DNA of 37,043 nt from Myxococcota bacterium (GTDB lineage Bacteria > Myxococcota_A > UBA9160 > JAFDET01). Positions 1 through 7,708 of this stretch are shown here, piece after piece. Under the pieces are notes generated by a model. That model was not told where the DNA came from. It was given only the letters and a program-made list of their open reading frames with translations, and ran no database searches. The translations under genes and the position numbers were made by a program. The first letter of the stretch is position 1, and each line of letters begins with the position of its first letter. The DNA lies in NCBI GenBank assembly GCA_028278065.1, contig JANQFA010000048.1, forward strand, positions 1-37,043. Direction: 5' to 3'.

Positions 1-948
1 GTGGAGGTGAGCCACTGCGGCGTCTGCGGAACGGACCTGCACATGGTGCTCGAGGGGATGGGGCGTCCGGACAGCATCGGTGGGCACGAGTACGCCGGCC
101 GGGTGGCGCGGCTCGGGGAGTCGGTACGCGGCTGGCAGATCGGGGATCCCGTGGTGGGCGGCGTCCTGGAAGGATGTGGGGACTGCCGCGCCTGCCGCGA
201 GGCCCGGCCGTCCCTGTGCGATCGGCGCATGGATCTCGCGACGAGCCGCTTCCAGGGCGCGTTCGCCGAGTTCAAGAAGGTGGATGCCCGCGCCCTGCTG
301 CGGGTGCCCGACGGCCTGTCTCTGCGCACGGCGGCCCTCGCCGAGCCCCTGGCCGTGGCCCTGCACGCGCTGACCCGCTCCGGGACGGGTCCCGGCGAGC
401 GCGCACTGGTGACCGGGGCCGGGCCGCTGGGGCTGCTGGTGATCGCGGCGCTCCGCGCTCGGGGCATCGCGGACGTGACCGCCAGCGAGCCCGCGCCGGC
501 CCGGCGCGAGCGCGCCGCCCGGGTCGGGGCCGATACGGTGGTCGAGCCCGATCGGCTGGAGGCCCCGCGCATGCCCTTCAGCGTGGTGGAGCGCCCCTTC
601 GACGTGGCCTTCGAGTGCTCGGGAAACCCGCGCGCGATGGAGGCGGCCCTCGCCCAGCTGCGCAGGGGAGGGACCCTCGTGCTGGTGGGAACCGGAATGC
701 GCAGACCGAAGCTCGACCACAACCGGATCCTGCTGAACGAGCTGGTGGTGACGGGGGCCTACGAGTACGACGCGGGCGGCTTCGACGACGCGATCGCCCT
801 GCTGGCGTCGGGACGGCTTCCCGTCGAGCACCTGATCGAGCGCGAAGACGTTCCGCTGGAGCGTCTCCGCGAGGCGATCGACCGCCTGGCGGCCGGAGAG
901 CTGGCCGGCAAGGTGATGATCGTCCCCAAGGAAGACCCCGCCGGGTGA
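1..948 (+). CDS. Zinc-dependent medium-chain alcohol dehydrogenase, 5' end missing
   Basis: NAD(P)-dependent oxidation of an alcohol or polyol by a zinc MDR-family enzyme. The visible 315 residues begin inside the catalytic GroES-like domain, at the CGVCGTDLH motif that carries the first catalytic-zinc Cys. GHEYAGRV follows near residue 28 (second catalytic ligand), then a CxxCxxC...C cluster near residues 59-73 that would bind the structural zinc. A Rossmann fold starts at GAGPLGLL near residue 139. Family members are about 340-350 aa, so roughly 30-40 N-terminal residues lie left of the window; the GTG at base 1 is not the real start. A VOC protein gene follows 22 bp downstream on the same strand. 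Resembles threonine/sorbitol dehydrogenase-like MDRs; the substrate cannot be named. Confidence 0.9.
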   Translation: MEVSHCGVCGTDLHMVLEGMGRPDSIGGHEYAGRVARLGESVRGWQIGDPVVGGVLEGCGDCRACREARPSLCDRRMDLATSRFQGAFAEFKKVDARALLRVPDGLSLRTAALAEPLAVALHALTRSGTGPGERALVTGAGPLGLLVIAALRARGIADVTASEPAPARRERAARVGADTVVEPDRLEAPRMPFSVVERPFDVAFECSGNPRAMEAALAQLRRGGTLVLVGTGMRRPKLDHNRILLNELVVTGAYEYDAGGFDDAIALLASGRLPVEHLIEREDVPLERLREAIDRLAAGELAGKVMIVPKEDPAG

Positions 949-970
949 GCCCGGCCCTCCTGGAGATCCG

Positions 971-1432
971 ATGAGCTCGACGATCCCGCGCTTCAACCAC
1001 GTTGCCCTCACCGTCGCACCGGGGGAGCTCGACGAGCCCGGTCGCCGCGCGCTCCTCGACTTCTACGGCGAGGTCTTCGGCTGGACCGGAATGCCGGGCA
1101 TGGACCGCGATCGGGAGCTCCTGGTGCTGCGCTGTCACAGCAACGAGCAGTTCGTCTACATCCACGGAGCCGACGATCCCATGCGCTGCGGTCCCAGCGA
1201 GCACGTCGGGATGTCGGTGACCACGCCGGCCGAGCTCGACGCCCTCTACGAGAGGGCTCGCGCCTACGGCGAGCGCGATCCGCAGGTGGAGCTGACCGAC
1301 CGGGCCATGGACGACTACAAGGCCGTGAAGCTGCACCACTTCTACGTGCGCTACCGGCTTCCGGTGAGCTTCGAGGTGCAGTGCTTCGAGTGGGCGGAAG
1401 GCCTCTCGGATCAGAGCCTGCCCGACGCCTAG
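971..1432 (+). CDS. VOC-fold (glyoxalase/dioxygenase superfamily) protein
   Basis: A 153-aa single-domain protein of the vicinal-oxygen-chelate superfamily. The N-terminus RFNHVALTV supplies the usual first-strand His, and DFYGEVFGW is the family's typical helix motif. The C-terminal strand PVSFEVQCFEW ends with a Glu where a metal ligand is expected. Members include glyoxalases, extradiol dioxygenases, epimerases and thiol transferases, so the reaction cannot be assigned. It starts at an ATG 22 bp after the alcohol dehydrogenase and is probably co-transcribed with it. Its TAG stop shares a 4-bp CTAG with the stop of the convergent SDR gene. Confidence 0.8.
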   Translation: MSSTIPRFNHVALTVAPGELDEPGRRALLDFYGEVFGWTGMPGMDRDRELLVLRCHSNEQFVYIHGADDPMRCGPSEHVGMSVTTPAELDALYERARAYGERDPQVELTDRAMDDYKAVKLHHFYVRYRLPVSFEVQCFEWAEGLSDQSLPDA

Positions 1433-2208
1433 ATCGCGTTCATTCCGCCGTCGACCACGAGGGTGTGACCGGTCACGTACGCCGCGGCGTCGCTGGCGAG
1501 GAAGACCACCGCGCCCTTGATGTCGTCCTCGTAGCCCCAGCGCCGCTGGGGGACCTGGCGCAGCAGGTTGGCCTTCTTCGCCTCGTCGGCATGGATGTGG
1601 GCCATCATGTCGGTGTCGAAGGGCCCCGGGGCGATCCCGTTCACGCGGATGCCGTCCCGAGCGAGCTTGGCGGCCATGTCCTTGGTGAGGGTGATGACCG
1701 CACCCTTGCTCGCGTTGTAGGCGACGGCGGGCATGGCCTCCTCGGGCGCTCCGCGCAGGCCCGAGACCGAGCTGACGTGGATGATCGAGCCGCCGCCCTG
1801 GTCGCGCATGCGGCGCGCCACCTGCTGGGAGAGGTGCCAGAGGCCGCGCACGTTGACGGCGAAGACCTTGTCCCAGCCCTCGAGCGGGTAGTCGAGGGTC
1901 GGCGCACCCCAGGTGGCCGCCGCGTTGTTCACGAGGATGTCGACGCGGGGCACCTCGGCGTAGATCGCCTCGAGCAGGGCGTCGATGGACTCGCTGCGGC
2001 CCACGTCCGCCTCCATCGCCCAGGCGCGCCGCCCCGTCTCGCGGATGGCCTCGGCCACGGCCTCGCAGTTGGCCGCCTTGCGCGACGCCACGAAGACGTC
2101 CGCTCCGGCTTCCGCCAGGCCGATCGCCAGGTGCCGGCCGATTCCGCGTCCGCCGCCGGTCACCAGGGCGACGCGCCCGCCGAGGTCGAAGAGATCCGGT
2201 GTTCGCAA
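1429..2208 (-). CDS. SDR-family NAD(P)-dependent oxidoreductase
   Basis: Classical short-chain dehydrogenase/reductase of 259 aa. TGGGRGIG at residues 17-24 is the cofactor glycine motif, DV follows near 68-69, NNA lies near 94-96, and the YxxxK catalytic pair is Y164/K168, preceded by a VSSVSG serine segment. The C-terminus VTGHTLVVDGGMNAI is typical of FabG-like and sugar-alcohol dehydrogenases of this class. The start is taken as TTG at 2208, with GGGGGA six bases upstream; the reading frame is open further upstream but runs into the divergent promoter and operator. It is divergent from the CoA-transferase genes across a shared palindrome and is probably co-regulated with them. Substrate unknown; a hydroxyacyl-CoA or cyclic alcohol is possible (inference). 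Confidence 0.88.
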   Translation of the reverse strand: MRTPDLFDLGGRVALVTGGGRGIGRHLAIGLAEAGADVFVASRKAANCEAVAEAIRETGRRAWAMEADVGRSESIDALLEAIYAEVPRVDILVNNAAATWGAPTLDYPLEGWDKVFAVNVRGLWHLSQQVARRMRDQGGGSIIHVSSVSGLRGAPEEAMPAVAYNASKGAVITLTKDMAAKLARDGIRVNGIAPGPFDTDMMAHIHADEAKKANLLRQVPQRRWGYEDDIKGAVVFLASDAAAYVTGHTLVVDGGMNAI

Positions 2209-2229
2209 GGAGTCCCCCGCCGCGCTGCT

Positions 2230-2259
2230 TTCTGACGGAGCGTCAGAATCTGGTAGGAT
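2230..2259 (+). promoter_or_regulatory. TetR-type operator overlapping a sigma-70-like promoter
   Basis: A perfect 8-bp inverted repeat, TTCTGACG-gag-CGTCAGAA (2230-2248). It is followed by a -10-like TAGGAT at 2254-2259. CTGACG of the left arm can serve as -35, with 16 bp to the -10. The same core (CTGACG-N3-CGTCAG) followed by GGTAGG-T recurs at 6038-6064 before the Rieske gene. The site sits between the divergent SDR and CoA-transferase genes, so one bound dimer could control both directions. Confidence 0.7.
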
Positions 2260-2290
2260 ACGCGATTCCAACCGCATCTTGGAGGTCGAG

Positions 2291-3514
2291 GTGCTCGGAG
2301 CGCTGGACGGCGTCCGCGTGATCGAGGTGGGCGACGAGAGCGGCGCGCTGGCCGGGAAGATCCTCGGCGATCTGGGTGCGGACGTGATCAAGGTGGAGCC
2401 CCCGGGCGGCGATCTGCGCGCGCGCCGGGCCCCCTTCCTGGGCGGAGCGCGGGATCCGGAGCGAAGCCTGCCCTGGCTCGCCCTCCATACCAGCAAGCGC
2501 GGCGTCACCCTCGACCTGGAGTCCGAGCGCGGCCGCGAGCTCTTCGCGCGCCTCGCGGCTCAGGCGGACGTGGTGCTGGAGACCGAAGGCCGCGCCGCGT
2601 TCGAGGCGCGCGGTATCGGCTTCGAGCGTCTGCGCGAAGAGCACGCCGGTCTGGTGTGGTGCAGCGTCACCCCGTTCGGTGGCGACGGGCCCTACGCCGG
2701 GTACCGCGGCGGAGACCTGGTGGTGGTCGCGATGGGTGGCAACGCCGCCATGACCGGCGATCCGGATCGCCCCCCGGTGCGCTGCGCGCTGCCGACGGCG
2801 TTCTATCACGCCGGGCCCGAAGCGGTCATCGGAATCCTGATGGCACTCCTCGGCCGCGAAGAGGGCGGGCGGGGGCAGCACGTCGACGTGTCGCTGCAGG
2901 AGTGCCAGCTCCAGACGCTGCTCTCGCAGCCGGGCCAGTTCGCCGTCCACCAGCGACTGTCGAAGCGGACGGGAGGCAAGCTGGGCCGCACCCGGGAGAT
3001 CTGGCCCACCCGCGACGGCTGGGTGACCTTCGGCCTGCGCGGCGGCCCTGCGCGCATCCCGAACCTCCTGGCCACGGTGCAGTACATGGACGAGTGCGGC
3101 ATGGCGCCGGACTGGCTCCGGGAGATGGACTGGTCTTCGTACGACCCCAACGCCCTCGAGGAGGGGGACCTGGGCCGGCTGGAGGGAGCCTTCGCGGCGT
3201 TCTTCGCCGCGCGCACCATGCGCGAGCTCTACGAGGAGGCGCTGAAGCGGCGCATCCTGCTGGCGCCCTGCAACGACGCTCGCGAGATCGTCGAGCACCC
3301 CCAGCTCCGCGAACGCGAGCTCTTCGTCACCCTCGAGTATCCCGAGCTCGGCGCCGCGATCGAGCACCCGGACTTCTTCGCGAAGATGGAGCCCCGCCCG
3401 ATCCACGTGTCGCGGCGGGCGCCGCACATCGGGGAGCACAACGCGGAGGTGCTCGGTGCGCTGGGGCTCGGCACGCAGGAGCTCGAGGGACTGGCGCGGG
3501 AGGGCGTCCTGTGA
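2291..3514 (+). CDS. CaiB/BaiF (family III) CoA-transferase, apparently non-catalytic subunit
   Basis: A 407-aa member of the family III CoA-transferases, which move CoA between carboxylic acids. The N-terminus LDGVRVIEVGDESGALAGKILGDLGADVIKVEPP is closely family-like (quoted only as a motif region, residues 5-38), and GEGxHVDVSL-like GGRGQHVDVSL lies near 192-202. However, the catalytic Asp of the family (Asp169 of formyl-CoA transferase) aligns with Phe171 in TAFYHAG, and the usual ENFxPG motif is absent. The next gene keeps both. The GTG start at 2291 has GGAGG five bases upstream. Its stop overlaps the start of the second CoA-transferase by GTGA, so the two are translationally coupled and probably form a heteromer (inference). 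Confidence 0.87.
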   Translation: MLGALDGVRVIEVGDESGALAGKILGDLGADVIKVEPPGGDLRARRAPFLGGARDPERSLPWLALHTSKRGVTLDLESERGRELFARLAAQADVVLETEGRAAFEARGIGFERLREEHAGLVWCSVTPFGGDGPYAGYRGGDLVVVAMGGNAAMTGDPDRPPVRCALPTAFYHAGPEAVIGILMALLGREEGGRGQHVDVSLQECQLQTLLSQPGQFAVHQRLSKRTGGKLGRTREIWPTRDGWVTFGLRGGPARIPNLLATVQYMDECGMAPDWLREMDWSSYDPNALEEGDLGRLEGAFAAFFAARTMRELYEEALKRRILLAPCNDAREIVEHPQLRERELFVTLEYPELGAAIEHPDFFAKMEPRPIHVSRRAPHIGEHNAEVLGALGLGTQELEGLAREGVL

Positions 3515-4692
3515 TCCTCGCCGGCGTGAAGGTGCTCGAGCTGGGAGCCGGGGCCGCCGGGCCCGTGGCCACCAAGGTGCTGGCCGAGCACGGAGCACGG
3601 GTCGTCCGCATCGAGTCCGCTGGTCGCCCCGACTTCCTGCGCACGCTCTTCCTGCGTCAGAACGAGCACGGGCTGGACGGATCGCCCATGTACGTGCTGC
3701 TCAACCCGAACAAGGAGTGCGTGAGCCTCAACCTGAAGAAGCCCGAGGCCGTCGATCTGGTCAAGCGGCTCGTGGAATGGGCCGACGTCGTCTGCGAGAA
3801 CTTCGCGCCCGGGGTGATGGGGCGCTTCGGCCTGGACGCCGCGCTCCTGCGCGAGATCAAGCCGCAGCTGATCGTGGCGAGCGGGTGTCTCTTCGGCCAG
3901 ACGGGACCCCAGCGGAGCTACCCCGGCTTCGGAGGGCAGGGATCGGCGATCGCGGGCTTCAACCACCTGACAGGCTGGCCGGACCGGGAGCCGCACGGTC
4001 CCTATGCGACCATCACCGACTCGCTGTCGCCTCGCTACGTGGCCGTGGCGATCCTCGCTGCGCTGCTCCACCGGCGCAGGACGGGGGAGGGCAGCACGAT
4101 CGATCTCTCGCAGATCGAGTCCGGCGTCTACAGCCTGTCCGAGCTGGTGGTGCGCTGGTCCGCAGCCGGCGACTCGGTTGGCCGAGCCGGCAACTCGAGC
4201 GAGACCTGCGCCCCCCACGGCGTCTATCCCTGCGCCGGCGACGACCGCTGGATCGCCATCGCGGTCGAGGACGACGAGCAGTGGAGCGCCCTGGTCGGCG
4301 AGATGAGGTCGCCGGAGCTGGCCGACCTGGACCGCTTTGCCGAGCGCGCGGCCGTGGACACCCGCCTCTCGGCCTGGACGGCCGAACAGGAGCCCCACGC
4401 GCTGATGGCCCGCCTGCAGGGGGCGGGGGTGCCGGCGGGCGTCGTCCAGAACACGCGCGACCTCCTCGACGATCCCCAGCTCGCCCAGCGCGGCCACTGG
4501 GTCCCGCTTCGCCACCATCCGCTGGGCGAGATGCCGTTCGAGCGGGCCGGCTTCCGACTCTCCGAGAGCGCGGGAGGCCTCGAGCGACCGGGACCGAACC
4601 TGGGCGAGCACAACCGTGCCGTCCTGGGCGGCATCCTCGGGCTCAGCGACGCCGAGATCGACCGCCTGATCGCGGACGAGGTGGTCTCGTGA
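3511..4692 (+). CDS. CaiB/BaiF (family III) CoA-transferase, catalytic subunit
   Basis: A 393-aa family III CoA-transferase. It has ENFAPGVMGRFGLD near residues 96-109, the expected active-site Asp at residue 170 (ITDSLSP) and GEGSTIDLSQ near 192-201. It would transfer CoA to an organic acid through an aspartyl-CoA anhydride/thioester intermediate in the cytoplasm, activating a substrate for beta-oxidation-type catabolism. The GTG start overlaps the stop of the upstream paralogue by four bases. The pairing recalls two-subunit family III enzymes such as benzylsuccinate CoA-transferase BbsEF. Acceptor and donor acids are unknown. An MFS permease gene follows 16 bp later, perhaps importing the same substrate. 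Confidence 0.9.
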   Translation: MILAGVKVLELGAGAAGPVATKVLAEHGARVVRIESAGRPDFLRTLFLRQNEHGLDGSPMYVLLNPNKECVSLNLKKPEAVDLVKRLVEWADVVCENFAPGVMGRFGLDAALLREIKPQLIVASGCLFGQTGPQRSYPGFGGQGSAIAGFNHLTGWPDREPHGPYATITDSLSPRYVAVAILAALLHRRRTGEGSTIDLSQIESGVYSLSELVVRWSAAGDSVGRAGNSSETCAPHGVYPCAGDDRWIAIAVEDDEQWSALVGEMRSPELADLDRFAERAAVDTRLSAWTAEQEPHALMARLQGAGVPAGVVQNTRDLLDDPQLAQRGHWVPLRHHPLGEMPFERAGFRLSESAGGLERPGPNLGEHNRAVLGGILGLSDAEIDRLIADEVVS

Positions 4693-4708
4693 GGGGAGTG
4701 CGCCGCGG

Positions 4709-5932
4709 GTGACCGGCCCCTTCGCCGCCGTGCCGACGCGGGGGCGCTGGGTGCTCCTCGCCTGCCTCGTCTGCCAGATGGGGCTCGGCTGCTCCTACGT
4801 CCTCGGCGTCACCCTGAAGCACATCGTCGCCGAGTTCGAGTGGTCGCGGAGTGCCTTCGCGGCGGGCGGGATCCCGCTCATCGCCGCGATGACGCTCTCC
4901 TATCCGATGGTGGGGGCGCTGGCCGAACGGCTCGGAGCTCGGGCGGTGCTGAGCGGTGCGACCCTCCTCCTCGGAACGGCCCTGGTGCTGATGGGGCGCA
5001 TGGAGTCCCTGGTCGAGTTCTACCTGGCCAACGTGGTGCTGGGGATCTCCCTGGCCGGTCTGGGCGACGTGGCCATCGGCTCGGTGGCGGCGCGCTGGGT
5101 GCCCGCCGGGCAGGGTCTCGCACTCGGCTTCGTATACGTCGGCTCCAATCTGGGCGGCGCCCTGGTGCCGCGCTTCGCCGACGCCGTCGCGGCCCGGGCT
5201 TCGTGGCGCGAGGCGCTCGTCGCCCTGGGCTGCGTCGCGGTCGTCGCCATCCTCCCCTTTGCGCTCTTCGGGATCCGCGAGCCCCCGGTGCGCGCGCTGC
5301 CTGCCGAGCCCGATCCCGAGCCCGAGCGCGGCACGGCGTCCGACCTCACCCTGGGCGACGCGCTGCGCACGCGCAGCTTCTGGGTGCTCGCCGGGGTGCT
5401 CTCGGTCTTCTACTTCTACTACCTCGCGGTCAACATGCACCTCGTGGCCTTCCTCACCGACATGGGGATGAGCGACGCCGAGGCGGCAGCGGAGTACAGC
5501 TGGGCCGTGGCGCTGGGAATCGGGGCCAAGCTGGGTGTGGGGGCGGTGGCCGATCACATGCCGCGCAAGGCCGCCCTGATCGCGAACTTCGCGCTGCTGG
5601 CGGCGGGCTCCGCGGCTCTGTTGGCGGCCGGCAAGCCGAGTCTGCTGGCCTTCTTCGTGTTCGCCCACGGCTTCGCCACCGCTGCCGAGCAGGTGCTGCT
5701 GCCCCTGGCGGTCGGGCACGCGTTCGGGGCACGCCACATGGGGAGCATCTACGGCGCACTCATGATGACCCTCTCGGTCGGGGTCGTCGGGCAGATCTTC
5801 GCGGGTCAGGTGCACGACCGAACCGGGAGCTACGAGGTCGCCTTCACCACGTTCGCGGTCCTGAACGCGATCGGACTCGTCGCGCTCTTCCTGCTCCGGG
5901 ACGAGCGTCCTCCGCGCCGGGGCGATCCCTGA
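4709..5932 (+). CDS. MFS transporter
   Basis: A 407-aa integral membrane protein with about twelve hydrophobic segments and a charged central loop near residues 190-215 (rich in Pro, Glu and Asp). ALAERLGARAVL near residues 70-82 is the MFS loop 2-3 motif in divergent form. The overall pattern (SYVLGVTLKHIVAEFEWSR) is like the monocarboxylate/oxalate-type permeases often found beside CaiB-type CoA-transferases. The GTG start is preceded by GAGGGGAG. It probably moves a carboxylic acid across the inner membrane for the CoA-transferases upstream (inference). The 179-bp gap after it holds the Rieske operon promoter and operator. Confidence 0.87.
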   Translation: MTGPFAAVPTRGRWVLLACLVCQMGLGCSYVLGVTLKHIVAEFEWSRSAFAAGGIPLIAAMTLSYPMVGALAERLGARAVLSGATLLLGTALVLMGRMESLVEFYLANVVLGISLAGLGDVAIGSVAARWVPAGQGLALGFVYVGSNLGGALVPRFADAVAARASWREALVALGCVAVVAILPFALFGIREPPVRALPAEPDPEPERGTASDLTLGDALRTRSFWVLAGVLSVFYFYYLAVNMHLVAFLTDMGMSDAEAAAEYSWAVALGIGAKLGVGAVADHMPRKAALIANFALLAAGSAALLAAGKPSLLAFFVFAHGFATAAEQVLLPLAVGHAFGARHMGSIYGALMMTLSVGVVGQIFAGQVHDRTGSYEVAFTTFAVLNAIGLVALFLLRDERPPRRGDP

Positions 5933-6037
5933 GCCGGACGGGCACTTGCCGACCGGGCCGGCTGGCTGGACGCCTTGCCCAGGGGAACGTCCTAGACGGG
6001 TGGCGTGCGGACCTTGCGGCGATTCCCGGAGGCCTAC

Positions 6038-6064
6038 CTGACGCCCCGTCAGATACGGTAGGCT
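6038..6064 (+). promoter_or_regulatory. Second TetR-type operator with promoter, upstream of the Rieske-tetR operon
   Basis: Inverted repeat CTGACG-ccc-CGTCAG (6038-6052) is followed by a -10-like TAGGCT at 6059-6064. It matches the 2230-2259 site in both half-sites, in the 3-bp spacer length and in the GGTAGG downstream of it. The left arm overlaps a -35-like element, 15 bp from the -10. The likely regulator is the tetR gene at 7061, giving autorepression (inference). Confidence 0.7.
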
Positions 6065-6072
6065 CTGCGCAG

Positions 6073-6098
6073 CGGCAGCCGTCCAGCGGCCGCTGCCG
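6073..6098 (+). other. Leader hairpin before the Rieske gene
   Basis: CGGCAGC (6073-6079) and GCTGCCG (6092-6098) form a 7-bp stem with a 12-nt loop. It would be inside the short 5' leader between the predicted promoter and the ATG at 6112. No T-tract follows, so it is not an intrinsic terminator. Function unknown; in DNA this GC-rich it may be incidental. Confidence 0.35.
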
Positions 6099-6111
6099 GG
6101 ATGTGTAGACG

Positions 6112-7056
6112 ATGAGCGAATCACGCTTTCCGTATCCGCCGAACCCCAACGGCTGGTTCCGCGCCGCCTGGTCGAGTGAGATCCGGGCGGGGGAGGTGAA
6201 GCCACTGGCTTTGTTCGGGACCGAGCTGGTCCTCTTCCGCGACGCCGACGGGAACGCGGCCGTGCTGGACGCGTTCTGTCCCCATCTGGGAGCGCACCTC
6301 GGCTTCGGAGGCGAGGTGGAGGGCGACGGGGTGCGCTGCCCCTTCCACTCGTGGAAGTGGGGACGCGACGGGAGCTGCCTCGACATTCCCTACGCGAAGA
6401 AGATCCCGCCGCGCGCGCGCATCCGGAGCTGGCCCGTGCGCGAGCGGAACGGGCTGATCCTGGTCTGGCATCACGACCGGGGTGCCGAGCCCGACTGGGA
6501 GATCCCGGATCTCGCCGAGCTCTCGTCCGACGACTGGACCCCTCTCGAAGTCCGCCGCTGGGAGGTCAAGGCCCGTTGGCTCGACATGAACGAGAACGCG
6601 GTCGACAAGGTCCACTTCCGCTACGTGCACGGAACGCCGGTCATCCCGGAGTCGGAGATCGACGTGGACGGGCACGTCTTCCGGGTACGCAACGTGCTGA
6701 AGATGACGACGCCGCGCGGTGACGTCGAGGCCACCCTGACCACGACCGACTACGGTCCGGCCTTCCAGACCGTCCACATCACCGGCGCGGTGGATACGCT
6801 CATGGTGAACACCTGCACGCCGATCGACGACGAGAGGACCGACGTCTGCTTCGCCTACACCGTCCGCAAGGCCGCGGACGGCTCCCACGAACGCGTCGGC
6901 GCTGCGCGCATCCGCGACCTGGAGCACCAGTTCGAGCAGGACCGCCCGATCTGGGAGAACAAGACCTACTTCGCGAGGCCCCTGCTCTGCGCCGAGGACG
7001 GAGACTTCGGCGCCTACCGGCGCTGGATGAAGCAGTTCTTCAGCGAGGAGTACTGA
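6112..7056 (+). CDS. KshA-like Rieske non-heme iron oxygenase, oxygenase component
   Basis: A 314-aa Rieske oxygenase alpha subunit. The 2Fe-2S ligands are C56-x-H58 (CPHLGAHL) and C76-x2-H79 (CPFHSW). The mononuclear iron site is the NENAVDKVHFRYVHG segment, with N162, D165, H168 and H173, plus a C-terminal acidic ligand, probably D277 in EQDRPIWENK. The length and the C-terminal PLLCAEDG...YRRW segment fit the 3-ketosteroid-9-alpha-hydroxylase (KshA)/cholesterol 7-desaturase type rather than two-subunit naphthalene-type dioxygenases. It would need a separate reductase, not seen here. It lies four bases upstream of a tetR gene and is presumably controlled by the operator at 6038. A steroid substrate is suggested by family only. 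Confidence 0.87.
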   Translation: MSESRFPYPPNPNGWFRAAWSSEIRAGEVKPLALFGTELVLFRDADGNAAVLDAFCPHLGAHLGFGGEVEGDGVRCPFHSWKWGRDGSCLDIPYAKKIPPRARIRSWPVRERNGLILVWHHDRGAEPDWEIPDLAELSSDDWTPLEVRRWEVKARWLDMNENAVDKVHFRYVHGTPVIPESEIDVDGHVFRVRNVLKMTTPRGDVEATLTTTDYGPAFQTVHITGAVDTLMVNTCTPIDDERTDVCFAYTVRKAADGSHERVGAARIRDLEHQFEQDRPIWENKTYFARPLLCAEDGDFGAYRRWMKQFFSEEY

Positions 7057-7060
7057 GAGG

Positions 7061-7708
7061 GTGCCGGCGAGTCGCACGCCCCAGGACCAGAGCGGTCGCC
7101 CCCTCGGGCCGCGCGCCCGGCAGACGCGCCAGCGCCTCCTGGAGGCGACCCAGGCGCTCCTCGACAAGCGCAGCGTGCGGGAGCTCCGGGTGGTGGAGAT
7201 CGCCCGCGAAGTGGGCACCTCGCCGGCCACCTTCTACCAGTACTTCGCGGACGTGGAGGAGGCGATCCTCGCCCTGGTGGAGGAGTCGGCACGCGACATG
7301 CCGGCCGTGCTCGAGCTGATCGACGGGCCGTGGCACGGAGCGAAGGGGCTGGCCACGGCCCGCGGGATCGCCGAGGCGTTCGTCGACCACTGGGACCGCC
7401 ACGGCGCGGTGCTGCGGGTGAGGAACCTGAAGGCCGAGGAAGGCGACCGGGCCTTCCGTCGCGCCCGCCGCAATCACCTCTCGCCGGTCGTCGAACGCCT
7501 CGCCAAGCGGGTCGAGGAGTTCAAGGACGCAGGCCGGGTCGCGGACGGGGTCCACCCCTGGGCGGCCGCGTCTTCCCTGCTCGCGATGCTGGAGCGGATG
7601 TCGTCCTACTACGAGACGTTCGAGAAGGCGGGGGTGACGCGCACGGCCCTGATCGAGACCTGCGCGCGCATGCTCCACGCCACGGTCACGGGGAGGCCGG
7701 CGAGCTAG
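7061..7708 (+). CDS. TetR-family transcriptional regulator
   Basis: A 215-aa TetR repressor. The N-terminal helix-turn-helix spans about residues 20-65 (TRQRLLEATQALL ... VVEIAREVGTSPATFYQYF), and the rest is an all-helical ligand domain. The GTG start at 7061 follows GAGAGG and lies four bases after the Rieske stop, so it is co-transcribed. It is the only TetR gene here and the best candidate to bind the twin palindromes at 2230 and 6038. The ligand may be an acyl-CoA or the Rieske substrate (inference). Its 3' end overlaps the convergent VWA gene by 23 bp. Confidence 0.88.
   Translation: MPASRTPQDQSGRPLGPRARQTRQRLLEATQALLDKRSVRELRVVEIAREVGTSPATFYQYFADVEEAILALVEESARDMPAVLELIDGPWHGAKGLATARGIAEAFVDHWDRHGAVLRVRNLKAEEGDRAFRRARRNHLSPVVERLAKRVEEFKDAGRVADGVHPWAAASSLLAMLERMSSYYETFEKAGVTRTALIETCARMLHATVTGRPAS

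Noticed and set aside
3229..4611. 460-codon minus-strand open frame
   Set aside because: Antisense to the second CoA-transferase, which has all family motifs; the open frame is a codon-bias shadow.
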